Assembly (NCBI GenBank): GCA_950097015.1
Contig: CATNEN010000036.1
Span: forward strand, 59,547 to 123,546
From: Macrostomum hystrix
Taxonomy: Eukaryota > Platyhelminthes > Macrostomidae
DNA: 64,000 bases
Direction of reading: 5' to 3'
How positions within the stretch are numbered: position 1 is the stretch's first letter; each line of letters opens with the position of its first letter. Both the position numbers and the translations under genes were made by a program. Shown here piece after piece: positions 1 to 13,819 of the stretch. The notes beneath the pieces were generated by a model. The model searched no databases. It saw only the letters and a program-made list of their open reading frames with translations, and was not told where the DNA came from.

Positions 1-890
1 CTTTAACTGTAAAAGTCTAAAAAGTTCTTGCATTGGACAACGAATCATTGACCTCCCAAGTTTAACTAAATAGGGCAGGACTACATTTTAAACTTTCCTT
101 TCAAGGAGAGCTAATCATTCACGTGACGAATGCACTGTGGAGAGGGAATAGAGGGGGTCGGGTAGAGGCACGGCAGGAGAGAGAGAAGATGTGGACGGAG
201 ATGGAGAGGGGGAGATGCCGGAAGCCACCACAAACCTCCCTCCCCTCTCTCAGCTTACCTTCGGCCAGCTTAGACATCAACAATGGCACCGGTAGGTAGG
301 CAGGGGAGCAAAGAAGAGTTAGCACTTTTAATAAAAAGGTTGGAGAGTGTCGGAGAAGGATGGAGCTGAACGATAGGGCAGGAAGCTGGGAGATAACTTG
401 ATGTAGCAGTGGAACATTGCTCCGTACCAACACGCGCAGCTTATGGCTCCGGCGATTGGGGATAAATCTCCCCATCATACACTATACTCAGATCCCAAAT
501 CCAAATACCAATCAATACATGCGCGCACAAAGTATTCTTTGCATTATGCATACAGTTCACTTTCTATCCCTATATTTTGCTCCCATCTGGTCAAATGCTG
601 AACTCACATTTCTCCCCAACTCGCATTAAAAGTGCAGCTAAGACAGTAAGGACAAAATTATTCCTAAAAAATGTGAATACTCAATAGCGGCAATTAAATT
701 TTTATTAGTATAAAAACTGTAGCTACTTATTTCACTTTACTTCTAACACTTTCACCCAGCAATCCAATTAGACAGCGGAATAAATTCACAAAAGTACTCA
801 CAAATTCTGTCAATGACATGCACCATAGTCCTGCCAGAGCCCACACCAATGGTTTGACAGTTCTGAAATATTATATAATTAATCAGTAAT
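1..890. other. no gene recognised
   Basis: Short open frames occur on both strands but none shows a recognisable domain, a plausible splice structure or protein-like composition. I see no RNA gene or clear repeat here. Confidence 0.5.
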
Positions 891-892
891 AA

Positions 893-1240
893 AAAGTAAT
901 CATAATAATTGCAGGAGGGCTGTGGGCAATAGCACATCATTTGGTGACACGAAGAGGCAATTCTGTCCATTTCTCTGACTCCTCAGCACACACGCACACA
1001 TATACAGTACGCAGGCACACACTCACACAGGTGTGTACATCCGCCCTGACTTTCTCATCGTCAGGCAGTGCACACTCTCACTGTACCTCGGAGGTTGGCC
1101 CTTAAGGGCGTAAATTGCACGACAAGCCCCCAAGCCTTCTCTCCGCGCCGCGCCCAAAATAAATGTGGCCTCGCCGCGGAATCGAGCTCAGGGACCTTGG
1201 TGCGAGTAGCAAAAGCGTCAACCGCTCTGCCGTCTCCCTA
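893..1240 (-). mobile_element. tRNA-derived SINE, family 1, copy 1 (near full length)
   Basis: Read on the minus strand, the element starts with a tRNA-like head containing a pol III A-box-like stretch (GGCAGAGCGGTTGACGC) and a B-box-like stretch (GAGCTCGATTCC). A body shared with five other copies in this window follows: GGCCTCGCCG, TTGTCGTGCAATTTACGCCC, CCTGACGATGAGAAAGTCAG, ACACACCTGTGTGAGTG-like and GCAGCCCTCCTGCAATTATT-like segments. About 345 bp. The family name is unknown to me; it is defined by comparison within the window. Short non-autonomous retroposons of this kind depend on a LINE for movement. Confidence 0.8.
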
Positions 1241-1889
1241 ATACTTAATCAGTACTTAATTTAATTATTTAAAACTCATTCCTATGCAGTGCTAACCTGG
1301 AGATGTTCTTCAACTGCAGCATAGGCAGCCTGTTTTCTGGCCATATCCTTCTTGTTGTCGACATTGTTGTGCTTGTTTGTTGAGTTCATTGCGATGCGTT
1401 TGATTTAATATTCTTTTTTATTTCGCCTGTAACAAAAACCTTGAAAATTAAAAGTGGCAGATTTCTAGATGTTGCATTCGGAGCTGAAAAATAGTGTCAT
1501 TCATTAATAATTTTTCTATAAATTATAATAATACCAACTAGCTGAAGCCATGCAGGTAATGTAGTTAAAGAAAAAATATTTGTTGTCATTTAAATCTTAT
1601 TTAAACTGCTTTCTAAAGCTTGAAATCAATTATTAAGTAGAGAAATCAATACAAAAATAACTAAAAATTCATATTTCTTTAAGTACATTAACTTTAATGA
1701 TAAATAGTAAGCAATCTCACTATGAAAATAGTAAAAGGGAAAGTAACTAAAACTTAAGAGTTAGTACTTAACATGTCTGACCAATCCTTTACAAAAAAAC
1801 TAGTGAGTCTAGTAGTATATAAAGGCGTGAACATTTTATGCAATACAGTAGCTGCTGAGCGGTGAAACAATACAAATTTTTGTGGATCT

Positions 1890-2130
1890 TTTTGAGGGCC
1901 AACCTCCAAGCCACAATGAGAGTGTACACTGCCTGATGATGAGAAAGTCAGGCCAGATTTATACAACCTATGTGAATGTGTGTGCCTGTCTACAGTACTT
2001 ATGTTGTGTGTGTGTGTGTGTATGCTCAGGAGTCAGAAAAATGGGCAGAATTGCCTCCTTGCTGGCTACGGGTCCAGTGTCACAAAATGATATGCAATTG
2101 CCTACAGCATTCCTACAATTATTACTATAT
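1890..2130 (+). mobile_element. tRNA-derived SINE, family 1, copy 2 (5'-truncated)
   Basis: The body of family 1 is present from the GAGGGCCAACCTCCAAG segment to the CCTACAATTATT tail, but the tRNA-like head is missing, as expected from incomplete reverse transcription. An expanded GT run sits where other copies have GTGTGCGTGTGTGCTC. The copy is more diverged than copy 4. Confidence 0.75.
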
Positions 2131-2169
2131 GTATCATCAATACTGAGCCTAAATATTTGAATTTTCTAA

Positions 2170-4455
2170 CAAAAAGTATATTTAGTAGTAGTACTGCCAT
2201 TTGTGCTTTAGCTTTGCCAGCATAACAAGGTATTCCAATTTTCATTTTATTTTTTAAAGAAACATAGGGGGCCTAGTGTCCTTTTTTAAGACATTGGTAC
2301 AACTTAGGTATTAGTAAGCATTTTTATTATGGGCTATTTTGGGACAAGCCATAACGCTTGATCCATAGTGTGTACTTAAAATACAATTTGGATGTTAGAT
2401 GAAAGCATCAACTCTAGTCTAGCACCAAACCAAAAAATTAATACAGTAACAGTACACCTGAAAAGTATGACTAATTGCAATACAAGTACAATTATAAAAT
2501 AGAAAGTAACAATAAACATTCCTATGGCCATCAATGAATGACAAAAATGTGCAAAAGATAAGCCTATGTATTTTTGGCATCTGTGTATACACGTACATTC
2601 ATAGGATGGCAAGTTAGAGCAAGCTGTTTATTAAAATAGTGATTGTATTTTATTTACTTGATTTTATAGATGAAAAAAATTCATAATTTAATAGTATAAT
2701 TCCTCACTCTTCTAAAGTCTAAGATCCCCAAGCCAATAGCCATGACAATATAAATAGACAAGCCACCATGTCTCAAATATGGGTTGTGGCTTGCTTATGA
2801 AGCGGGCTGCTGTGCCTGTAGGGCCTAAGTTTCTGAATTATGGACATGGCCAGCATATAGGTAAGCAAGCAACGACTCCATATTTTATTAGGGACATGGG
2901 CATGGCAGCTGTGTAATGTAATTTTGCTGCTTATGGGCATGACCGTGGTGCCCTAAATTAGGCATGTTAAGCACTAGCTGAAAATTAATATATATAATTT
3001 TACGCTTTTATTAATATTGATCAATTAAACTAAATCATTCAAGTTTTTTAATTCGTACTTTTATGTCAGTTCACCGAGTCTGACATGAGATTAACCTTAA
3101 CTAAGCTTCGATTCACATTAAAGTATGATAATTTTTACCTGATCCTGACTTCAGATATATTACGCAGCGTAATATACTATAGCACATGACATCGTAATCT
3201 CAGTTGACTTCCAAGTCATTGAATAATTTGCGCAAAGTGTCCTAGCCTAAGACGATTAAAAAAGTTTGTGAATTCTTGTTAATTCCTCGAATTTTTCTCA
3301 CTTAAATTTTACTGATTGCATTCTTGACGTTGACGATTTCGTGACCTGAATAAATCCGTGATTTTAGATTTGTATCGTGGTGAATATTAAACTCATTCTA
3401 TAATTGCCTAAATATTATTTTAAAGCGGCTTAAGTCTATCGCTCGTCTTGGAAGGCTCTTAAAATGTTTTCAATTTGGCAGATAAGGCCGAAGTCCTTAG
3501 GGCAGATAGATTTGGGGCAGAGTATAGATATTTACATTTTTCCTGTCTTAACTATTTCAGTAAAAAATAATATTCAGCATTGACAAACGGTAAAGTTCAA
3601 CCATAATTCAGCCCAGCGTCTCATTAGTGTTAGAAAGACGCATTGCTGGAAGCGAAATAGTGGTCCACTTAGCCATTAGACGTTCATTCACTGGGATACA
3701 CAGACTACTATACTCTTAATCTGACTGAGTAGTGTGTGTGTGAGTGTGTGTGTGTGTGTGTGTGTGTCAAGGACCAGTAGTAGATGGAGGACGTTACACT
3801 CGGATTTCGTGGAAATTTTTTTGAAGTCCGATTTTTACTGCAAAATACATTGGCGAGATAGCAAAATTTCACGTTTTTAATATTCAGAGGCCTGTTGTAA
3901 TTGATTTAAGCCTGCTTCAAAAAAACCCATCTAAAATTTTACTATTAACACCCTGTTCTATTGGTTTCTATTATGTTTTAGTCGCGAAAACGTTCTACAG
4001 ATATAGTTTTATCACATTTTGATGTAGTCATGAAATAACATATATATGCCCTTTGGCTAGCTAAACTATAGCTAGGCTGGCCTAGCATATCAGGCCTTCT
4101 ATATTAAATCTCTCTAACAAAAAAATTAAATTTGTATTGCCATAGCATATCTCGTGTCATACAAACATGATAAGAAGATGCTAAGTTTGATAATGGACAC
4201 TCATTCATAATATACTCAATTATATTTATATATCCACACTCCAACCAAGTTCCCTAATAAGTGGTTTCATCCACTGAAATTCATTGATACAGCTGTTGTA
4301 GGCATTCCAAATACATGTCTACTGTGTACCAACTATGCTATTAAACCTTTAAACCTTTAAATTAAAAAATCGGCCTTCAAAAAAATGTGCACCATTTTAG
4401 AGTGTTACGTCCTTCTACTTAAGTAGTCCGTGGTGTGTGTGTGTGTGTGTGTGCG

Positions 4456-4486
<31 letters not shown>

Positions 4487-5380
4487 TAGCTGCGCTAGAT
4501 ATATCTGCCTGTATGAGCGTTCTTCAATGACATGAAATTCTTCACGAGTTTTTGCTCCTGCAAGTAATACTGAAGTAGTTGATCAGCGATACAAGTAGTC
4601 AGCTTATTAGCATGCATTACTACTCTTAGTAAGCTTTTGTTAAATTCAATCTTGGTGCATATACGTGCAGCATATAGCATGTCAATCACTTTTTTAAATT
4701 TAGGTTACCATATAGATGACAAACAATGAGCAAATATCTTCAAGATTGAAAGACACTTTTGGACATCATTTGTCTTCAGCATGCATGCAGTCTATTATGC
4801 AGCCAGCTTTAACATGAAGAATTTCAGTAAGTTTTTTATCGTTCTGGAACAGTCTCAAATCTTAATATCATGCCAGCCAAGTGATCAGTTTGCCAACCAA
4901 AATTCAGAAATATTTGAATGCATGTCCACACACTAGACAGAGAACTGATGCTGGCATCAGACAAGAGGTCATCAGGGTTCCATACAGTACCATGCCTTTG
5001 TTAATCTTCTTTGTTGGACAATTTTGCTCGGCAAATGACCGAAAGTTTGTTGAAAAGGCCGCGTCTAGCAATATAGATTAGAGAAATGACAATTTCCAAT
5101 TTAACATGCGATGCCATCGCAGCATCGACTGTTCTAAAACACATGGTCAATGAATTAGGCCGAGAATGCCGCTGCTGCTGCTGCTGCTGCTGCTGATGCT
5201 GCCACTTCGAGGCCCAGGGGGCACGAAGGAATGCGCAGTTTTTGGCAGAAGGCTCACATGAAAGCTGATGGTGCAGCAGAATTGGATCACACTTTGGGAG
5301 TTAAAGGTAATTTGAAGGATTAAGGTATACAAACCAACTGAGAAATAGGCTTCATATCATAGAAATCATAGAACAGGCAG
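2170..5380. other. AT-rich intergenic stretch, no gene recognised
   Basis: No coding signal was found. The stretch holds two (GT)n tracts, at about 3729-3766 and 4432-4486, and a pure CTG/CAG run at about 5167-5195. The short open frames lack known motifs. Confidence 0.5.
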
Positions 5381-5384
5381 CGGA

Positions 5385-6218
5385 TAGAACATTCTGGTCA
5401 TAGAACAGACTGGTCATAGAACAGACTGGTCATAGAACAGACTGGTCATAGAACAGACTGGTCATAGAACAGACTGGTCATAGAACAGACTGGTCATAGA
5501 ACAGACTGGTCATAGAACTTACTGGTCATAGAACAGACTGGTCATAGAACAGACTGGTCATAGAACAGACTGGTCATAGAACAGACTGGTCATAGATCAG
5601 ACTGGTCATAGAAGAGACTGGTCATAGAACAGACTGGTCATAGTACAGACTGGTCATAGAACAGACTGGTCATAGAACAGACTGGTCATAGAACATTCTG
5701 GTCATAGAACAGACTGGTCATAGTACAGACTGGTCATAGAACAGACTGGTCATAGAACAGACTGGTCATAGAACAGACTGGTCATAGAACAGACTGGTCA
5801 TAGAACTTACTGGTCATAGAACAGACTGGTCATAGAACAGACTGGTCATAGAACAGACTGGTCATAGAACAGACTGGTCATAGAACAGACTGGTCATAGA
5901 ACAGACTGTTCATAGAACAGACTGGTCATAGAACAGACTGGTCATAGAACAGACTGGTCATAGAACAGACTGGTCATAGAACAGACTGGTCATAGAACAT
6001 ACTGGTCATAGAACAGACTGGTCATAGAACAGACTGGTCATAGAACAGACTGGTCATAGAACAGACTGGTCATAGAACAGACTGGTCATAGAACAGACTG
6101 TTCATAGAACAGACTGGTCATAGAACAGACTGGTCATAGAACAGACTGGTCATAGAACAGACTGTTCATAGAACAGACTGGTCATAGAACAGACTGGTCA
6201 TAGAACAGACTGGTCACA
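5385..6218 (+). repeat. 16-bp minisatellite
   Basis: About 52 head-to-tail copies of a 16-bp unit (ACTGGTCATAGAACAG). Most copies are identical. Recurrent variants (AACTTACTGG, ATAGTACAGAC, CTGTTCATAG) recur at several places, so blocks of units, and not only single units, have been duplicated. The array edges are sharp on both sides. Confidence 0.95.
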
Positions 6219-6794
6219 GAAAGTAGCCGATCTTAATGGATAATTTGAGAGGAAACAAGGCAGCAGAAAATAGGGATTTTTTACTAAACACTTTTCGAGA
6301 CTTGTTGGCAAACAAGGCCGGTTGTTCCTGTCACCATCTTCCCATGCTCTCTCACGCCTTCCAAGCTCTTTTATCCCTTCAAATAGGCATTTTTGACAGT
6401 TTCCCATAGACTCGACCTCAATGATTAGACAGCTAGCGCCAGGACCCATTCCTTGACAAAGCTAGGCCAGTTGCTGCCTCTAGTAGGTTGCAAAGAAGAT
6501 GCTTCACAGGGAAACAGGGAAAAATATGAAAGAACACCGCAGGGATGCGGCCTGCCTGACCCCGGGGGTCCGGGAAACACGCAGGCCTCTGTTAGTGGGA
6601 GCAGGCAAACAAGAGATGGGGGGCATTGCTAAGTAGCCGTGTCAACACTGTTGCAGACTACAGCCTACAACTGAGGACTGCTGCATTCTCCATCATTAAC
6701 TGGGAGGAGCCCCAGCCTCTATTTCTGTCACCCACTTTCCTGCAGTTGGCCGCCCTGGACATTGTCACCCAAATAGCAGGCAAAAACTGCATTC

Positions 6795-7020
<226 letters not shown>

Positions 7021-7689
7021 TTCCGTATTCCGTAATACGTATCTACCTAAGCTTGTCGTACTTAATATTCTCGAACGGTTTTCATTACTTTTCACACTTT
7101 TGACTGGTTGGTCAGATACGCACTGAAATTGTTTACGAAACCAGTGCACCAAATGGCCCTCACTTTTACCTGCCCTAACATCAGTAAAGATTGAAATCTG
7201 CAATGTCCTCAGGATGCCAGCATTGTGTCTTAGCGCCTGTCACACCCCATTCACTCGTCAAGATAATCTTTTGCATAGTTTAAACAAAACAAAGCGTCAA
7301 GTATTCCATCAGTTTTGAATCCTTTCGTAGGACAGGACACCATCTCACTTTAGCAACTATTTTTTTATCATAACTTTCTTCGGGGCAGATAAACAAAGTC
7401 AAATTGTTTATTTTTTGTAATCGGACAAATCCACATGGAATCATCAACTGATGCTAATTTTTGGGGATGAAGTGTGGAACCACCAACAGAACAGATGGAT
7501 TCCATCAATGCGGACTCAATTACAGAGTAAAGCTGGACGATATGGACAAATCAAAGATGATAAAGATCTTTTTGGTCAACTTTTTCAGCGATTTCATTAA
7601 AAATTCTGACTCAAAGTAAAATGAATAAAAATATGCCAAGCTACAGCCAAGGGTACACAATTTATTTTTATGATCAAGAGAACAAAAAT

Positions 7690-8050
7690 CGTTATTTTTA
7701 TGGAATGGGCTTCTAGGAAATGGGGTTTCTTGGAAATGTTTTTTTCTATGAAATGGGGTTTCAAGAAAATGGGATTTCTAGTAAATTAATTGTTTCTAGG
7801 GCAATGTGTTTCTAGGAAAATAAGTTTTTAGGGAAAATCATTTCTAGTAAAAATAGTTTTTATGGATGATAGTTTCTTAGGCAAAATATTTTTCTTGAAA
7901 CGAGGGAAAACTAGGAAAAACAATTTTCTAGTTTCTAGGAAAATGTGTTTCTAGGAAATGATGTTTCTAGGAAATCTGGTTTTTTGGAACTTTAGCTTTT
8001 TTCTTTTTGAAATGCTAGTTATCAAACTAGATTTCTAGGAAAGTAGAAAA
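7690..8050 (+). repeat. decayed array of a TTTCTAGGAAA motif
   Basis: The motif GTTTCTAGGAAAATG and close variants recur about 20 times at irregular 15-25 bp spacing. It looks like an old, diverged tandem array. TTTCTAGAAA-like half sites are palindromic, but I see no evidence of a regulatory role. Confidence 0.6.
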
Positions 8051-9158
8051 AAGGTTTATAGTAAGGAGGAATCACTGATACGCGCTTTCCAGGAACGTTA
8101 ATTTTAATATAAATGATACTATTTTAGAAAAGTGCTTTGCAAACATAATTTTCTAAGCAGTATTTTTTTTCTTTCAAACTGCATTCATTCTTAATCATCG
8201 AAATTTAAATGAAAGCTCTGAAGGCTCTGGGTTGAAAGTTGAATTGAACCTTAGAATTCAAGGGAAAAAATCCGTAACAAACAGAAGCAGCTGCGCTCGT
8301 TCGCGCTGGTTCGTTCTAACGATAATGAAACGGAGCACCCAATATAATATAATGAGGCCACCAGCAAACCAGGTCTTGCGGTCACGTCCCTGGGCCGCAA
8401 TCAAAAGCACCTGTGACAGCTCGTCAACTACAGCAAGTCTCCCACATTGCCTCCCATTATATGGCGGAGAAATCTTGACTTATTATTGCACGTGTCCCCT
8501 ACCGCTTCTACCAGGACAGGCTAATTTACTGAACAATTTCAGCTGCAACTAGGCCACCAATCACTCCCGAATGCAGGGCGGCCGGCATTGACTTGTAAAA
8601 ACATTGGGGCAAATTGAGGTGAAAGAAAAAAATAACAACCAAATGCTACTAGACATGAATGTGGCACTGTGCATGCTGCAGCAAATTATCAGAACAATTC
8701 CTTGCAGGTCACAGAAATGAAAGTTATTTGACATGCAGAAGAAATATAGTCTTTGTTAAGAGACTAATATACCAGATTAATATTACTTTTTCTTACCTTC
8801 TTATTATCCTTCAATGCCATCATCAATGCCATCATCAATGCCATCATCAATGCCATCATCAATGCCATCATCAATGCCATCCTCAATGCCCGCAAATTTA
8901 CTCCGTAAATCTACAGCTAGTTGGTGTTGAGAAAGTTTACACAGCAGTACAAACTGATAACTTTGTGATAAGTTCTGTGAAGGGACTTCCCGCTCCAGGC
9001 TGCACAGCTGACAAGCACGGTGCGAATGTACTTTTACTGTGTGTTCAATATCTGTGCAACGAAAAGTTAGCTCGTAGATTAAACAAAAGTGCAGCATCTT
9101 TTCTCAGCTGAAAATTACAGATTAAAAGCTCCTTTAAAGTCTCCCTTTCTCCCACTCA
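8051..9158. other. no gene recognised; short 12-bp array inside
   Basis: Contains about six copies of a 12-bp unit (ATCAATGCCATC) at 8812-8890. Open frames on both strands through it owe their length to the period being a multiple of three. Nothing else is recognised. Confidence 0.5.
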
Positions 9159-9159
9159 T

Positions 9160-11656
9160 AATCTGTTTATCTCACTGTCTCTCAACATCAATCTGTTTAT
9201 CTCACTGTCTCCCACCGTCAATCTGTTTATCTCACTGTCTCTCAACATCAATCAGTTTATCTCACTGTCTCTCACCGTCAATCTGTTTATCTCACTGTCT
9301 CTCACGGTCAATCAGTTCATCTCACTGTCTCTCACCGGTCAATCAGTTCATCTCACTGTCTCTCACTCTCAATCTGTTCATCTTACCTTCTCTCACTCTC
9401 AATCTGCTTATCTCACTGTCTCTCACTCTCAATCTGCTTATCACACTGTCTCTCACTCTCAATCTGCTTATCTCACTGTCTCTCACTCTCAATCTGCTTA
9501 TCACACTGTCTCTCACTCTCAATCTGCTTATCTCACTGTCTCTCACTCTCAATCTGTTCATCTTACCTTCTGTCACTCTCAATCTGCTTATCTCACTGTC
9601 TCTCACTCTCAATCTGCTTATCTCACTGTCTCTCACTCTCAATCTGCTTATCTCACTGTCTCTCACTCTCAATCTGCTTATCTCACTGTCTCTCACTCTC
9701 AATCTGTTCATCTTACCTTCTGTCACTCTCAATCTGTTCATCTTACCTTCTGTCACTCTCAATCTGTTCATCTTACCTTCTGTCACTCTCAATCTGCTTA
9801 TCTCACTGTCTCTCACTCTCAATCTGCTTATCTCACTGTCTCTCACTCTCAATCTGCTTATCTCACTGTCTCTCACTCTCAATCTGCTTATCTCACTGTC
9901 TCTCACTCTCAATCTGTTCATCTTACCTTCTGTCACTCTCAATCTGTTCATCTCACTGTCTCTCACTCTCAATCTGCTTATCTTACCTTCTGTCACTCTC
10001 AATCTGTTCATCTCACTGTCTCTCACTCTCAATCTGTTCATCTTACCTTCTGTCACTCTCAATCTGTTCATCTCACTGTCTCTCACTCTCAATCTGCTTA
10101 TCTCACTGTCTCTCACTCTCAATCTGTTCATCTTACCTTCTGTCACTCTCAATCTGTTCATCTCACTGTCTCTCACTCTCAATCTGCTTATCACACTGTC
10201 TCTCACTCTCAATCTGCTTATCTCACTGTCTCTCACTCTCAATCTGCTTATCACACTGTCTCTCACTCTCAATCTGCTTATCTCACTGTCTCTCACTCTC
10301 AATCTGTTCATCTTACCTTCTGTCACTCTCAATCTGCTTATCTCACTGTCTCTCACTCTCAATCTGCTTATCTCACTGTCTCTCACTCTCAATCTGCTTA
10401 TCTCACTGTCTCTCACTCTCAATCTGTTCATCTTACCTTCTGTCACTCTCAATCTGTTCATCTTACCTTCTGTCACTCTCAATCTGTTCATCTTACCTTC
10501 TGTCACTCTCAATCTGCTTATCTCACTGTCTCTCACTCTCAATCTGCTTATCTCACTGTCTCTCACTCTCAATCTGCTTATCTCACTGTCTCTCACTCTC
10601 AATCTGCTTATCTCACTGTCTCTCACTCTCAATCTGTTCATCTTACCTTCTGTCACTCTCAATCTGTTCATCTCACTGTCTCTCACTCTCAATCTGCTTA
10701 TCTTACCTTCTGTCACTCTCAATCTGTTCATCTCACTGTCTCTCACTCTCAATCTGTTCATCTTACCTTCTGTCACTCTCAATCTGTTCATCTCACTGTC
10801 TCTCACTCTCAATCTGCTTATCTCACTGTCTCTCACTCTCAATCTGTTCATCTTACCTTCTGTCACTCTCAATCTGTTCATCTCACTGTCTCTCACTCTC
10901 AATCTGCTTATCTCACTGTCTCTCACTCTCAATCTGCTTATCTCACTGTCTCTCACTCTCAATCTGCTTATCTCACTGTCTCTCACTCTCAATCTGCTTA
11001 TCACACTGTCTCTCACTCTCAATCTGCTTATCTCACTGTCTCTCACTCTCAATCTGTTCATCTTACCTTCTCTCACTCTCAATCTGCTTATCTCACTGTC
11101 TCTCACTCTCAATCTGCTTATCTCACTGTCTCTCACTCTCAATCTGCTTATCTCACTGTCTCTCACTCTCAATCTGCTTATCTCACTGTCTCTCACTCTC
11201 AATCTGTTCATCTTACCTTCTGTCACTCTCAATCTGCTTATCTCACTGTCTCTCACTCTCAATCTGCTTATCTTACTGTCTCTCACTCTCAATCTGCTTA
11301 TCTCACTGTCTCTCACTCTCAATCTGCTTATCTCACTGTCTCTCACTCTCAATCTGTTCATCTTACCTTCTGTCACTCTCAATCTGCTTATCTCACTGTC
11401 TCTCACTCTCAAACTGTTCATCTTACCTTCTGTCACTCTCAATCTGCTTATCTCACTGTCTCTCACTCTCAATCTGCTTATCTCACTGTCTCTCACTCTC
11501 AATCTGCTTATCTCACTGTCTCTCACTCTCAATCTGCTTATCTCACTGTCTCTCACTCTCAATCTGCTTATCTCACTGTCTCTCACTCTCAATCTGCTTA
11601 TCTCACTGTCTCTCACTCTCAATCTGCTTATCACACTGTCTCTCACTTTCAATCAT
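9160..11656 (+). repeat. 30-bp minisatellite with higher-order structure
   Basis: About 83 copies of a 30-bp pyrimidine-rich unit built from CAATCTGCTTATCTCACTGT and CTCTCACTCT. At least five unit variants can be told apart at CTTATCTCAC, TTCATCTTAC, TTCATCTCAC, CTTATCACAC and CTTATCTTAC. The order of variants repeats with a 24-unit (720-bp) offset: the run of three TTCATCTTAC units at about 9700 recurs at about 10420 with the same following variants. Because 30 is a multiple of three and the unit has no stop in either direction, it is open on both strands (996 codons plus, 769 codons minus). I treat those frames as artefacts. Confidence 0.95.
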
Positions 11657-12009
11657 TCTAAAAAAAACCAACAATTGCTGTACCTGCTGAAGGGTCACAA
11701 ACTCTCAAAGTTTCAGGTCGATCAGCCCATTTTTCGGATCTCCCAATATTGTTGCTGGGTGACAGGCAATATTCTATTCTGCAGTGGGTCAGCCAGCAAC
11801 AGCTCTGTCAGACTGTCACCACTGGTTGGCTGTCAGCTGTTGCGGTCATATAGGGGGTATCTGGTCACACGCCCCATTTGCGGTTCAATTTTGTTAGAAA
11901 AACACAGGGAAAATTGGTGTTTATCAAAAATCTCTTGCTGGTTTTGCTTGGTAACTGTCATTGTGGCCAACGCCACTTGGAGCCTTGAAGAGGTTCAAGC
12001 AGGATTTCC

Positions 12010-12075
12010 CACCAAGAGACGGTGGGAGAAGAGACGGTGGGAGAAGAGACGGTGGGAGAAGAGACGGTGGGAGAT
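12010..12075 (+). repeat. 15-bp short tandem repeat
   Basis: Just over four copies of a 15-bp unit (AGACGGTGGGAGAAG), purine-rich on this strand. It lies about 350 bp beyond the 30-bp array. Confidence 0.9.
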
Positions 12076-12079
12076 GTGA

Positions 12080-13130
12080 GGGCATAATGAAATAGCCTTA
12101 TCGCTGTGCCGCAACCAAAAAGTTTAACTCTCTCAAATTAATTCCGATCCGCCTTGTCTTGCTGTACATAGAGATTCTTTCAAAAATTTCAAATTTAGCA
12201 CGAACCGTCTTTTAATTCCGAGCCAGAAAAGAACCTTTTGAACATTTTCAGGCTTTCGCTTGTGTCCTCCAAACTTAACGTCAGTATTATTCTGCCGCTT
12301 AGAAATCATTATCAACTGAAGCACTCACTCCTTGTGGACATATTGTCTGGCTGCAGTTTCCATTAAATTCACATGGCGCGTGCTGGTCTGATGACAATAC
12401 AAGACCCGGTGGTACAGTTTGATAATAAGCGCCGAACAGCTGTCATGGCGGTCGTTGCGGTGGTGTCCTGAAGCATCTGAAGCTTTGTCACGCCCGCCAG
12501 ATCAGCTAATTCTGATGTTCTTTAAGACCAGAACAGATTGGTATGTAATTCTATGCATAGACAATCTAATAGATTGTATTTCCGAGGGGTCATTAGTCCG
12601 ATACCAATAGATGGAACAGAACAACAGGTGTGTTGGCGTGTTCTGCATGGGCATAGATCACAGCAATGGGAGTAATAAAACCCATAGAACTAGTGACAGT
12701 GGCCATTTCCTTTGTCATAAGTCTTTGTCATACACACTATGAGGACTGGACTATCGCTAACAATGTCCCGTTTCCATTCTTCTACTGATTTGTTATATTG
12801 GTCACAGAAATGATGCAGTGTCGCGACTGCGGCGAATAAGCATGACCTGTCAAGTGTTGGACTGTACCGTGTCCAAGCTGGTGAAGAAAACATCCTCAAA
12901 TTTGATTGCCTCTCCCTTTGTCCAGTTGAATGATGGCGGCGAAAAACACATATACAGTCTGGGCTGTATCAACCGCAGCCATGCTCTCCCAGATCCAACA
13001 GCCTCATCAATCCTGCATCCCCTCCTATACCATCTGCAGTTTGCCATCTCCATGTCCGGTTTAGGGGGGCGGGCTGCCCATCTCCAGGGAGTCACCGAAT
13101 CCCATGCTTAATATCTGATTATCGGCTGGT
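12080..13130. other. no gene recognised upstream of LBX
   Basis: Mixed-composition sequence with short unrelated open frames on both strands. No domain, RNA gene or array was recognised. It could hold LBX regulatory sequence, but I cannot identify any. Confidence 0.4.
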
Positions 13131-13179
13131 CACTGCTCAGGCGGCGCACCCGTGGGACACCGGTGCCTCGTCCCCATCA

Positions 13180-13420
13180 CCCCCGAGTCCGTCATCCAAT
13201 AGGACGCTTCGCACGCGCAGCCTCCATTGGGTGGGGAGTTGGGAAAAATGTGGCAACGACCGGCCGCAGCCGCCGCCCCGCCCGCTAACAGCTTTGAAAC
13301 TGGGCGACCCCCCGCAACAAATGCCTCCCACATCCCACGCCCAACCCCCCACCCACCTCCGCAAACTGCTTCCCCGCCTCCTCCTTCTCTCCTCCCCTCT
13401 TTAAAATAATCCCCGAAGCG
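13180..13420 (+). promoter_or_regulatory. putative LBX promoter region
   Basis: The stretch just upstream of the LBX start codon is distinctly GC-rich against its surroundings. It carries a CCAAT box at 13196-13200, an inverted one (ATTGG) at 13226-13230, GC-box-like CCCGCCCGC near 13275, and a TATA-like TTTAAAATAAT at about 13400-13410. The transcription start is not defined; the assignment is inference from composition and position. Confidence 0.45.
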
Positions 13421-13570
13421 CCAACTAACTGGGTTAGCGGGTCTCTCAGCAGCTGTCACTGGCCTCATTGCGTATTCAGCAGCACCGGCAGAGAAAGAGA
13501 GACAGGAAAAATAAATTTCAAATCCGAAAAGCCAGTTCGAAGTCTGTTTCCGAGAGCCAAACTATCAAGC

Positions 13571-13782
13571 ATGATGCTGGCTAGGCCTAAAAAATCTTTC
13601 CTCATCAGAGACCTCCTGCTCGATGACTCTCACCAGCAGCAGCAGCAGCAGCAGGTTGGCGGAGCCTTCGCCGCCTTCGCGCAAGCTGCGGCTGCGGCGG
13701 CGGCGGCAGCGGCGGCAGCTGCGGCAGCTTCCAAGCATCACCATCAGCAGCAGCAACAGCAGCAGTTGCAAAGTCAGACACC

Positions 13783-13819
<37 letters not shown>

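Noticed and set aside
5385-6218. CRISPR-like regular array
   Set aside because: Units are contiguous with no unique spacers, and the window is eukaryotic.
9089-12079. 996-codon open frame (and a 769-codon frame opposite) as a large repetitive protein
   Set aside because: Both frames are products of a stop-free 30-bp tandem unit. There are no non-repeat domains and both strands are equally open.
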